Assembly (NCBI RefSeq): GCF_000519325.1
Contig: NZ_KI912613.1
Location: forward strand, 4,782,469 to 4,846,468
DNA length: 64,000 nt
Origin: Patulibacter minatonensis DSM 18081
Lineage (GTDB): Bacteria > Actinomycetota > Thermoleophilia > Solirubrobacterales > Solirubrobacteraceae
Reading direction: 5' to 3'
A program made the translations under genes and the position numbers. The notes beneath the pieces were generated by a model. The model was given only the letters and a program-made list of their open reading frames with translations. It did not search any database and was not told the DNA's origin. Below are positions 40,704-50,159 of this stretch, piece after piece (the stretch's first letter is position 1; each line of letters opens with the position of its first letter).

Positions 40704-40940
40704 TGGTCGGGTGCGGTTCGTCACGCCCCACCGAACGACGGACCATGGCCTCCGGCGGCATCCGTGGTCGGGTGCGGTACGTCACGCCCCACCGAACGAC
40801 GGACCATGGCCTCCGGCGGCATCCGTGGTCGGGTGCGGTACGTCACGCCCCACCGAACGACGGACCATCGCCTCCGGCGGCATCCGTGGTCGGGTGCGGT
40901 ACGTCACGCCCCACCGAACGACGGACCATCGCCTCCGGCG
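40704..40940. repeat. 61-bp tandem repeat array, about 3.9 units
   Basis: Units begin at 40704, 40765, 40826 and 40887 and are nearly identical (start TGGTCGGGTGCGG, core CACGCCCCACCGAACGACGG). The first copy has TTCG where the others have TACG, and the last copy has CATCG for CATGG. TGGTC and GACCA pair across the unit. Its core resembles that of the 39521 array. The array occupies most of the 325-nt gap between the epimerase gene and the convergent binding-protein gene; nothing else was recognised there. Confidence 0.9.
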
Positions 40941-41010
40941 ACGCGGTCGCCGGGGACCGCCGATCGGGCGCCCTCCGTCCGCGCGGGCGCCCTCGCCCGC
41001 ACCCCGCCCG

Positions 41011-42228
41011 TCAACGCGACGTCGAGACGGCGGGCTTCGCCGGGTCCGCCGGATCCAGCGCCTCGACCGCGCGCCAGCCGTAGGGCTCGGCCTTCGCGAC
41101 GCTCAGCGCGGGGGTGGTGACAGTGCCGTCCGGGTTCTGCCGGCCCTCGGCGGGCGGGCCCGGGATCGCGGCGCGGAGCAGCCCGGCGCGGACGCCGTCG
41201 CGGCGGTTGCCCTTCGAGCCGGCGTTCCCGAGCGCGCGGAGCAGGAGCTTCGTGCTGCGCCAGCCGACGAGCACCCCGACGGGAGCCGGCGTGTCGTAGA
41301 GCGCCCGGTACAGGCCGTCGATGCGCCGGCCCTCCGCGGTGGCGTCGGGGACGCCGTCGTCGACGACGGCCTCGGCGGTGAGCCCGCGGGTGCGCACGAG
41401 GTCGGCGGTGGCCGGCGACGCGGCGCCGCGGGACAGGAAGAGCCGGTGGCCGTCGATGCGCGAGCCGATGCTCTCCAGCAGGTCCGCGGGATCGCCGCCC
41501 GACGGGTCGCCGGTCAGGACGACGCAGTCGGCGCGACGGTCGCGCAGGGCGAGCGAGACGGTGGTGCGGAGCTTCGCGTCGTCCCAGCTCGCCGCGGCGG
41601 CCTTCGCCACCGGACGCAGGGCGGTCAGGTCGTACGCACGGCCCGTCACGGGGGACCGGGCGTCCGCCACGACCGGGCGTCGGCAGTCGGCGGCGCGGAC
41701 GCGCGCGATCACGCCGGCGCGGACCGCGGCGTCGGTCGCGGAGAGGTCGACCGAGGACCGGGTGCCCCGCGGCTGCAGGTCGACGCCCGACTCGGTCTGG
41801 TCGTCACCGCTGGCCGCGACGAACGCGACGCCGGTCTGCCCGGCGAGCAGCCCGTACTCGCGGACCGAGATCGCGGAGACGCCGGCGATCGCGCCGACGG
41901 TGCCGGAGTCGCGCAGCATGACCCCGGCCTCCCGGGCGGCGCCGGCGACGCCGACGGTCACGCCGTCGTCGTCGGTGACGTCGCGCTCCGAGAGGCGGAG
42001 GCTGAAGCCACCGGCGCCGCCGCCGGAGTCGGCGAGGGCCAGCTCGGCGCCGGCGGTGACCGCGAGGCCCCGCTCGCCCCAGGGCCCGCGGAGGGGGACG
42101 CCGAGGTAGGCGGCGACCTTCGTGGCGCCGGCCTTCTCGCCGGTCGGGTCGTCCCCGCAACCGGCCACGCCGGCGCCGGAGGCGACGAGCGCCAGGCCGA
42201 GAGCGGCGCGGCGAGCCGCGCGGCTCAT
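41011..42228 (-). CDS. periplasmic-binding-type lipoprotein (branched-chain amino acid receptor fold)
   Basis: A 405-residue lipoprotein (lipobox VAGC, Cys24). The mature part follows the type 1 periplasmic binding fold: AYLGVPLRGPWGERGLAVTAG, AGFS-type lobes with GAIAGVSAISVREY, FVAASGDDQTESG and YDLTALRPVAKAA. Transport permeases are not nearby, so it could be an orphan receptor or sensor; ligand unknown. Last gene of the trp-strand cluster, 4 nt after the small membrane protein gene. Confidence 0.7.
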   Translation of the reverse strand: MSRAARRAALGLALVASGAGVAGCGDDPTGEKAGATKVAAYLGVPLRGPWGERGLAVTAGAELALADSGGGAGGFSLRLSERDVTDDDGVTVGVAGAAREAGVMLRDSGTVGAIAGVSAISVREYGLLAGQTGVAFVAASGDDQTESGVDLQPRGTRSSVDLSATDAAVRAGVIARVRAADCRRPVVADARSPVTGRAYDLTALRPVAKAAAASWDDAKLRTTVSLALRDRRADCVVLTGDPSGGDPADLLESIGSRIDGHRLFLSRGAASPATADLVRTRGLTAEAVVDDGVPDATAEGRRIDGLYRALYDTPAPVGVLVGWRSTKLLLRALGNAGSKGNRRDGVRAGLLRAAIPGPPAEGRQNPDGTVTTPALSVAKAEPYGWRAVEALDPADPAKPAVSTSR

Positions 42229-42232
42229 CGGA

Positions 42233-42415
42233 TCAGGCGTCGGGTCCCGAGGAATCGGAACCGCGGCCCGGGAAGTACGAGAGGACCTTCCAGATCGCCG
42301 TGGCGAGGACCATCAGGCCGACGGAGATCAGGGTGGCGTCGAACTGCTTCATGCCCAGCGCCCAGAGGACGATGAGGAGCAGGAAGGCCGACGTGACCGC
42401 GTAGATGAGACCCAT
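42233..42415 (-). CDS. small two-helix membrane protein
   Basis: 60 residues with two hydrophobic segments (about 2-20 and 29-46) and a polar Ser/Asp/Gly tail; DATLISVGLMVLATAIW forms the second helix. It lies 51 nt after trpA and 4 nt before the binding lipoprotein, on the same strand, so it is probably co-transcribed. No family recognised. Its compact position supports a real gene. Confidence 0.6.
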   Translation of the reverse strand: MGLIYAVTSAFLLLIVLWALGMKQFDATLISVGLMVLATAIWKVLSYFPGRGSDSSGPDA

Positions 42416-42466
42416 GGGCCGTCCAATCTACCGGGATCGGCCGACGACCGGCGACCCGGTCGGCCC

Positions 42467-43311
42467 TCAGCGCCCCAGGCCGCGGGAGAGGTCCGCGAGC
42501 ACGGACGACACCGACGCGACCGGGTCCTCGTCGCCGGCGGCACGGACCAGGCGGGAGCCGACGATCACGCCGTCCGCACCTGCCGCCGCCGCCTGGGCGG
42601 CGTTCTCGCCGTTCGAGATCCCGAAGCCGAGCCCGACCGGGACCTCCGACCCGCCACCGGGACCGGCGCCGGCGGTCTTCGCGCGGGTGACGACCTCCGC
42701 GAACTGGTCGCCCAGCGAGGCGCGCTCGCCGGTCGTGCCGGTGACCGACACGGCGTACAGGAAGCCGCGGGCGGCCTGCCGGACCTCGGCGACGCGCGCG
42801 TCGGCCGTGGTCGGCGCGACGAGCGGGACGAACGCGAGGCCGGCGGCGTCCAGCGCGGCGACGACGCCCTCGGACTCCTCGCCGATCGGGAGGTCCGGGA
42901 CGATCAGGCCGCTGAGCCCCGAGTCGCGCAGCCGGGCGGCGAACGCCCCGACGCCGGGGCGCAGCACGATGTTCGCGTAGGTCATGAGGACGACGGGGAC
43001 GTCGGCGGCGAGCTGCTCGCCGAGCGCGAAGACGTCGTCGACCGTGACCCCCGCCTGCAGGGCCGCTGTCCCGGCCGCGTGGACGACGGGTCCGTCGGCG
43101 AGCGGGTCGCTGTACGGGACGCCGAGCTCGACGAGGTCCGCGCCGCCGGCGACGTAGGCCTTCGCGATCTCGCGCGACGTCGTCAGGTCCGGGTAGCCGC
43201 CCATGATGTACGGCATCAGGGCGGCGTCGCCCTCGTGCTCCGCGAAGGCCGCGGCGAGCCGCTCCTCCCCCGCGCCGCCGCGCAGCGCGCCCGTGGTCGT
43301 CTGATCGGTGC

Positions 43312-43315
<4 letters not shown>
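42467..43315 (-). CDS. trpA: tryptophan synthase alpha chain
   Basis: The 282-residue TIM-barrel subunit cleaves indole-3-glycerol phosphate to indole, passed to TrpB. Seen: [11 protein letters not shown] (canonical MPYxTAGxPD region), [17 protein letters not shown] with the catalytic Glu, [19 protein letters not shown] and the phosphate-binding [12 protein letters not shown]. The ATG overlaps the trpB stop by 4 nt, the usual coupling of the two subunits. Confidence 0.96.
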
Positions 43316-44618
<1,303 letters not shown>

Positions 44619-44622
<4 letters not shown>

Positions 44623-45410
44623 GCCTGCTCCGTCGTCTCGAAGGCGTCGCGGACCTCGCGGACGAACGCGGTGACGAGCTCCGGGTCCTTCCTGCCGGGT
44701 GCGCTCTCGGTGCCGCTGGCGACGTCGACCGCGTACGGCCGGACGGTGCGCACGGCCTCGGCGACGTTGTCGGGCCGCAGGCCGCCGGAGAGGATCAGCG
44801 GCGGCTGCTTCTCGCCCGGCGCGGCGCGGCGGGTGCGGGCCAGCGACCAGTCGAACGTCTCGCCGGTGCCGCCCTGCATGCCCTCGACGTGCGTGTCGAG
44901 CAGGTGGAAGTCCGTGTGGAACGGGCGCAGCGCGACGACGTCGGCGCCCGTCCGGACGCGCGCGGCCTTGATGACCTTCGCCCCGGTGCGGCGGGCGACC
45001 TCGGCGCAGAACGACGGGCCCTCGTCGCCGTGGAGCTGCACGATCGTCAGCGAGCACTGGTCGACGGCGAGGTCGATCTCGTCGAGCGTCGCGTTGACGA
45101 ACACCCCTGCGACCTCGGCGCGGCGCTTGACGGCCGCCCCGATCCGCTGGGCCTCCTCGATCCGGCAGCGCCGCTTGCTCTTGCGCCACAGGATCAGCCC
45201 GATCGCCCACGCGCCCGCGTCGACCGCCTGCTCGGCGTCCTCGAGGCTCGTGATGCCGCAGACCTTGATCCGGGTCCGCACGACGGCCTTCGGGCCGGGC
45301 GCCGGGGCGGCCGACTCCACCGTGTCGCGGACGACCGGGCGTTGCGGGCGGACGGGGCGCGCGCGGGCCGTCACCGGCGACGCGGAGGGATCCTGCTGAT
45401 CGTCCTGCAC
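44619..45410 (-). CDS. trpF: phosphoribosylanthranilate isomerase
   Basis: TrpF performs the Amadori rearrangement of phosphoribosylanthranilate. Seen: [21 protein letters not shown] with the catalytic Cys, VGVFVN-like [21 protein letters not shown], and [16 protein letters not shown]. The start is uncertain: the GTG at 45410 leaves about 50 Pro/Arg-rich residues before the barrel, and its GGAGGG is only 1-2 nt away, so a later start such as a GTG nearer the KVCGIT segment is possible. It overlaps trpB by 4 nt; a 216-nt gap to trpC suggests its own promoter. Confidence 0.9.
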
Positions 45411-45626
45411 CCCTCCATCGTAGGCGGCCACCGTCGCGGCCGCCCTGCGCGCCCGTGAGCCGCCCGGCCGACCGCCGAAGGTTCGTGCCCGGAACACGCC
45501 GAGGGTGGATGCCAGGTGTTCGTGGACCGAGCAGGTCGTGGCGCCCGGTGCGAGAGCTGTGCACCCGCACTGCCGAGCTCCGGGCGGCGCGAGATGCGAT
45601 GCGTCGACGGACGCCTGGCGCCGCCC

Positions 45627-46415
45627 TCAATCCGTACCGAGCAACTCCCGCACGCCGACCTCGACGTCGGGTTGGCGCATCAGGTGCGAGCCGACGAGGA
45701 CCGCGTCGACGCCGACGCGCTCGAGCTCCTCGAGCTGGTCGTGGTGCGAGATGCCGGACTCGGAGACGACGACCTTGCCGGCCGGGATCTGGCTGAGGAG
45801 CTCGAACGTGGTGTCGAGATCGACCGTCAGGTCCTTGAGGTTCCGGTTGTTGATGCCGATCAGGTCGGCGTCGACGACCTCGAGCGCGCGCTCGAGCTCC
45901 TCCTCGTCGTGGACCTCGACCAGGACGTCGAGGTCCAGCTCGTGGGCCTCGCGGTAGAGCTTCGCGAGCTTGTCGTCCTTCAGCGCGGCGACGATCAGGA
46001 GGATCGCGTCGGCGCCGGAGACCGCGGTCTCGACCACCTGGTACGGGTGGACGATGAAGTCCTTGCGCAGGATCGGCAGCCGGCTGGCCGTGCGCGCGGC
46101 CGTGAGGTCCTCGAGGGCGCCGCCGAAGAACGGGCCGTCGGTCAGGACCGACAGGGCGGTCGCGCCGGCGCGCTCGTAGGCGGAGACGATCTCGGCCAGG
46201 TCGCCGCCCTCGCGGAGCGGCTCCGACGCCGACGGGGCGCGGCGCTTGTGCTCGGCGATCACCGAGACGCCCGGCTGCGAGGCGAGGGCCTCGGCGAAGG
46301 GCCGGCCCTCCTCACGGCCCTCGAGGCGCTTGCGGAGCTCCTTCTCGGGCGTCTCCTTGCGGCGGCGCTTCACCTCCTCCTTCGTCCGCTCGACGATGTC
46401 GTCGATGATGGTCAT
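45627..46415 (-). CDS. trpC: indole-3-glycerol phosphate synthase
   Basis: 262 residues of one TIM barrel that closes the indole ring. Seen: [29 protein letters not shown] with the catalytic Lys (the usual motif is EIKRxSPSxG, so this form is slightly divergent), [49 protein letters not shown] and VSESGI. The ATG overlaps the trpD stop by 4 nt. Confidence 0.95.
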   Translation of the reverse strand: MTIIDDIVERTKEEVKRRRKETPEKELRKRLEGREEGRPFAEALASQPGVSVIAEHKRRAPSASEPLREGGDLAEIVSAYERAGATALSVLTDGPFFGGALEDLTAARTASRLPILRKDFIVHPYQVVETAVSGADAILLIVAALKDDKLAKLYREAHELDLDVLVEVHDEEELERALEVVDADLIGINNRNLKDLTVDLDTTFELLSQIPAGKVVVSESGISHHDQLEELERVGVDAVLVGSHLMRQPDVEVGVRELLGTD

Positions 46416-47464
46416 GCCGGGGACCCCTCGACCAGTTCGGTGGTGCGCTTCACGTAGTGCTCCATCACGGAGTGGGCCGCGCCGGAGGCGATCGCCTCGC
46501 GGGCACGCTCCACTCCGTCGGCCAGGGTGTCGGCGCCGCCGCCGACCAGGATGCCCGCGCCCGCGTTCGCGACGACGAGCTCGAGCGCCGCGGACGTGCC
46601 GTCCGGCGTGTCGCCGCTCAGCACGCGGCGGGTGACCTCGGCGTTCTCGGCGGGGCTGGCGCCGACGACCTCGTCGAGCGCGTGGACCCGCACGCCGAGC
46701 TCCTCGGGCGTCACGGTGAACGAGCGGACGCCGTCGGGCGTGACCTCGAAGACGGTGGTCGGGGCGGCGATCGAGATCTCGTCAAGGCCGTCCTCGGACC
46801 GCACGAGCAGCGAGCGGTCGGTGCCGAGACGGTGGACCGCGTCGGCCATCCGCTCGATCATCCCGGGGTAGCCGACGCCGATCACCTGGCGGCGGGCCTG
46901 CGCGGGGCTCGTGAGCGGGCCGAGCACGTTGAAGACCGTGCGGACGGCGAGCTCCTTGCGGACCGGGATCACGAACCGCGTGGCGCCGTGATGGCGCGGG
47001 GCGAAGAGGAAGCCGAAGCCGAGCTCGTCGATCATCGCGCCGACCTGCTCGGGCTCCAGCTCGATCGACGCGCCGAGGGCCTCGAGGAGGTCGGCGGCGC
47101 CGGACTTCGACGTCGCCGAGCGGTTGCCGTGCTTGGCGACCGCGCAGCCCGCGCCGGCGATCACGAACGCCGCGGTCGTCGAGACGTTGAACGTCAGCGC
47201 CCCGCCGCCGGTGCCGACGATGTCGACGAGGTCGTCGCGAGAGCTCGAGACCTGCACCGCGCGGGCCCGCATGGCGGCCGCGAGGCCGGCGATCTCGTCG
47301 GCGGTCTCGCCCTTCGTGCGGAGCGCGATCAGGAAGCCGGCGATCTCGACGTGCGAGGCGTTGCCGGCCATGATCTCCCCGAGGACCCGTTGGGCCTCCT
47401 CGAGCTCGAGATCCTCTCCGGACGCGACCCGTTCGATCGCGGGCGTGAGCACCGGGTGCGGCAT
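46412..47464 (-). CDS. trpD: anthranilate phosphoribosyltransferase
   Basis: 350 residues. TrpD joins anthranilate to PRPP. Seen: the PRPP-binding GTGGGALTFNVSTTAAFV, CAVAKHGNRSATSKSGAADL (anthranilate site), FLFAPRHHGATRFVIPVRKEL and FNVLGPLTSPAQ. The canonical HxxxR and GTGG motifs are present. It follows the M20 amidohydrolase after 45 nt and overlaps trpC by 4 nt. Confidence 0.97.
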   Translation of the reverse strand: MPHPVLTPAIERVASGEDLELEEAQRVLGEIMAGNASHVEIAGFLIALRTKGETADEIAGLAAAMRARAVQVSSSRDDLVDIVGTGGGALTFNVSTTAAFVIAGAGCAVAKHGNRSATSKSGAADLLEALGASIELEPEQVGAMIDELGFGFLFAPRHHGATRFVIPVRKELAVRTVFNVLGPLTSPAQARRQVIGVGYPGMIERMADAVHRLGTDRSLLVRSEDGLDEISIAAPTTVFEVTPDGVRSFTVTPEELGVRVHALDEVVGASPAENAEVTRRVLSGDTPDGTSAALELVVANAGAGILVGGGADTLADGVERAREAIASGAAHSVMEHYVKRTTELVEGSPA

Positions 47465-47509
47465 AGGGTCAGCGGAGGTTAGTGGATCGTGGCGCGCCTG
47501 AGCGGGCGG

Positions 47510-48703
47510 TCAGCCCCGCGCGATCCGCTCCGCGGCGAGCGCGGCCAGCAGCGCCGCCCCGTCGGACAGGACCGCGTCGTCGAAGACGACCTCGGGCGCG
47601 TGGTGGTGCGCGGCGTCCTCGGGGGCGAGCTCCGGGGGCCGGGCGCCGAGGAGGAGGTAGCAGCCGGGGAGCTCCTGGAGGACGCGGGCGAAGTCCTCCG
47701 AGGCGGCCAGCGGGGCGGCGAGCTCCTCGACGCGGTCCGGGCCCGCCAGGCCCCGGGCGACGTCCAGGGCGAAGGCGGTCTCCCCCGCGTCGTTGTCGAG
47801 CACCGGGTAGCGGACGTCCCAGCCGACCTCGGCGGTGCAGCCGTGCGGGGCGGCGACGTCGGCGCAGAACGCGGGGAGGTCCGCCGCCAGGGTCGCCGCG
47901 GCCTCCGGGGAGAAGCTGCGGACGGCGGCGCGGACGGTCGCGACGTCGGGGATGACGTTCTCCGCACCACCGGCCGTGAGGCCCGTGACCGTCGCGACGA
48001 CCGGGTCGAACGCGCCGAACGTGCGGTCGACCCAGCCCGGGAACGCGGCGACCAGGGCCGCGGCGGCCGGGATCGGGTTGCGCGCCAGGTGCGGCATCGC
48101 GGCATGGCCCCCGCCCCCGTGGACGTCGACGGTGAGGACGGCGGAGGCCGCGAAGAGCGGGCCAGGGCGGGTCGCGATGGTCCCGCGGTCGCGCTTGGAC
48201 TCCACGTGCAGCGCGTAGGCGGCCGCTGGACGGCGGCCGGCGACGTCGACGAGCCCCTCGGCGAGCATGTGGCGCGCGCCGTCGTGGCCCTCCTCGCCCG
48301 GCTGGAACATCAGGACGACGGTCCCGGCGAGCTCGTCCCGGCGGTCGCAGAGCAGCCGGGTCGCGCCGACGAGGACGCTCGAATGGAGGTCGTGCCCGCA
48401 GGCGTGCATCGCGTCGCCGTCGGCGGCGAAGTCGAGGCCCGTGCGTTCGCTCAGGGGCAACGCGTCCATGTCGGCGCGCAGGAGCACGACCGGACCGTCG
48501 TCCGCGTCGGGGGCGGTCCCCCGGAGCACCGCGACGACCGACGTGAGTCCGCTCCCGCGATGGATCTCGAGCGGCAGCCCGTCGAGCGCCTCGAGGATCG
48601 CCGCCTGGGTGCGCGGCAGGTGCAGGCCGACCTCGGGGATCCGGTGCAGGCGCCGCCGCAGCGCGACGAGGTCGTCCTGCAGGGCGTCCGCGGTCGTGGC
48701 CAT
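47510..48703 (-). CDS. M20-family amidohydrolase
   Basis: The 397-residue metallopeptidase-like hydrolase has the M20D signature: MHACGHDLHSS (metal His and bridging region), MFQPGEEGHDGARHM (Glu pair), the lid domain with HGGGGHAAMPHLARNP, and the C-terminal SEDFARVL metal motif. Relatives remove acyl groups from N-acyl amino acids or hippurate-like substrates. It sits between trpG and trpD on the same strand, 45 nt from trpD, which hints at co-transcription but its substrate is unknown. The ATG at 48703 was chosen since the fold begins at LVALRRRLHRIPE. Confidence 0.88.
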   Translation of the reverse strand: MATTADALQDDLVALRRRLHRIPEVGLHLPRTQAAILEALDGLPLEIHRGSGLTSVVAVLRGTAPDADDGPVVLLRADMDALPLSERTGLDFAADGDAMHACGHDLHSSVLVGATRLLCDRRDELAGTVVLMFQPGEEGHDGARHMLAEGLVDVAGRRPAAAYALHVESKRDRGTIATRPGPLFAASAVLTVDVHGGGGHAAMPHLARNPIPAAAALVAAFPGWVDRTFGAFDPVVATVTGLTAGGAENVIPDVATVRAAVRSFSPEAAATLAADLPAFCADVAAPHGCTAEVGWDVRYPVLDNDAGETAFALDVARGLAGPDRVEELAAPLAASEDFARVLQELPGCYLLLGARPPELAPEDAAHHHAPEVVFDDAVLSDGAALLAALAAERIARG

Positions 48704-48774
48704 GGGGCGATCGTGCCAGGTCGGGGGTCGGGTGGCCGGATCGGGGCGGCTGGGCCAGAGCGGCCGGGTGACGG

Positions 48775-48869
48775 CGGCCGCGTCGCGGCGGCCGGGCCAC
48801 GGCGGCCGGGCCAGCGCGAACGGGTCAGGACGGCCGCGTCGCGGCGGCCGGGCCAGGGCGGCCGCTTCG
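48775..48869. repeat. GC-rich imperfect 56-bp repeat
   Basis: CGGCCGCGTCGCGGCGG begins at 48775 and again at 48831, each followed by CCGGGCCA and GGCGGCCG. The 876-nt gap 48704-49579 between the M20 gene and trpG holds this, then two hairpin arrays, and no recognisable gene; the last about 80 nt before trpG contains only a (GGTCGC/GGTCGG)-type stutter around 49510-49550. Confidence 0.6.
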
Positions 48870-48901
48870 GGGCGGTCGCGACATCCGGCGTCGGCGCGGA
48901 G

Positions 48902-49014
48902 CTGCACGATCCGACGACGAACTCGGCGGGCCGATCGAGTGTCGGATCCTGCAGCGCAGGCATGCACAAGACGACAGTCGATCGGCAGTCCGTGTTCGTT
49001 GGCGGATCCTGCAG
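48902..49014 (-). repeat. two-hairpin module (2 x 53 bp, 60-bp period), inverted copy of the 61489 module
   Basis: Units 48902-48954 and 48962-49014. On the plus strand the first has arms CTGCACGATCCGAC and GTCGGATCCTGCAG (13 of 14 pair). Reverse-complemented, the first unit matches 61549-61601 at 42 of 53 bases and the second matches 61489-61541 at 38 of 53 (hand counts), in the same order. See findings for the covarying stem position. Confidence 0.88.
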
Positions 49015-49144
49015 GTCGCGACCGCGACCCTGCCGGGCGCCGTCCTCTCTCAGCGCGCGAGGTCGTGCTCGAGGAGGCGCCGGCCGGATCGGGCGGGCGG
49101 GGGTCCGGGGCGGACTTTCGGCGTCCGGCGGAACCGCGGTCGCC

Positions 49145-49449
49145 GATGGTCGGATACCGACCATCGGTGACCTTCATCCTGGCCCGCCGGTCGATCACCC
49201 GGCCGTCGCGGTCACGGATGGGCGCACACCGACCATCGACGACCTCCACCCCCGGTGGCACGGGGCCCAATGGTCACCTCCGGTCGGGTACCGACCGTCC
49301 GGGACCTCTATCCACCCCGTCACCGGATTCCACGACCGCGACGGTCACCCGTGGTCGGATACCGACCATCCACGACATGCACCCTGGATCACCACTCGAT
49401 CCCCCGACCGCCACGGTCACCGGTGGCTGGATCCCGACCATCGGTGACC
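49145..49449. repeat. array of five short palindromes spaced 62-73 bp
   Basis: GATGGTCGG-ATA-CCGACCATC (49145-49165) is a perfect 9-bp stem. Related hairpins start near 49218, 49280, 49351 and 49424; the third has CGGTCGG/CCGACCG, a paired change from TGGTCGG/CCGACCA. At the last copy GGTCACCG (49415) pairs with CGGTGACC (49442). The elements lie upstream of the M20 gene and directly downstream of trpG on the minus strand. Confidence 0.8.
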
Positions 49450-49579
49450 CCGAACCGCTCCGCGCATGGGTCCGCACTGGATCAACCGGGTCGACGACGC
49501 TCGATCGAGGTCGCGGTCGGGGTCGCGGTCGGGGTCGGGGTCGGGGTCGCCCGGCCCGCGGTCGCAGCCCGCGTCGCGG

Positions 49580-50158
49580 TCAGCGCGCGACGCCGTGCTC
49601 CAGGAACCGCGCGAGCATGCCCATGCCGAGCGGGGTCAGGACCGACTCGGGGTGGAACTGGACGCCCTCGGCCGGGAGGTCCTTGTGGCGGACGCCCTGG
49701 ATCACGCCGCCGCCGCGGGCGGTGACCTCGAAGCAGTCCGGCAGCGCGGGCTCCTCGAGGACGAGCGAGTGGTAGCGGCCGACCTCGACCTCGTCGGCCA
49801 GCCCGGTGTAGATCGAGCGGCCGTCGTGGGTGATCAGGCAGGTCTTGCCGTGGACGGGCTCGTGGCGGACGACGGTGCCGCCGAACGCCTGACCGAGCGC
49901 CTGGTGTCCGAGGCAGACGCCCAGCAGCGGGATCCCGGCCTCGGGGAAGCGGCGGACGGCCTCGAGCGAGATGCCGGCGTCGTCGGGCGTGCACGGGCCG
50001 GGCGAGACGACGACGCGGTCCGGTGAGCGATCGAGCAGCTCGTCGACGGTCGCCTTGTCGTGGCGGACGACGTCGATCTCCGCGCCCAGCTCGCCGAGCT
50101 CCTGCACCAGGTTGTAGGTGAAGGAGTCGTAGTTGTCGATGACGAGGACGGAGGTCAT
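49580..50158 (-). CDS. trpG: anthranilate synthase component II (glutamine amidotransferase)
   Basis: 192 residues. It supplies ammonia from glutamine to TrpE. Seen: VLVIDNYDSFTYNLVQ, VVVSPGPCTPDDAG, the nucleophile elbow GVCLGHQALGQAFGG with Cys82, and the C-terminal VQFHPESVLT with the His-Glu pair. Its ATG lies 1 nt before the trpE stop end, so the two are coupled. In some bacteria this subunit also serves PabB; no pab gene is in the window. Confidence 0.96.
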   Translation of the reverse strand: MTSVLVIDNYDSFTYNLVQELGELGAEIDVVRHDKATVDELLDRSPDRVVVSPGPCTPDDAGISLEAVRRFPEAGIPLLGVCLGHQALGQAFGGTVVRHEPVHGKTCLITHDGRSIYTGLADEVEVGRYHSLVLEEPALPDCFEVTARGGGVIQGVRHKDLPAEGVQFHPESVLTPLGMGMLARFLEHGVAR

Positions 50159-50159
50159 G

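Noticed and set aside
39521-40940. CRISPR array
   Set aside because: Units are tandem with no unique spacers, 61 bp long, and no cas genes are near.
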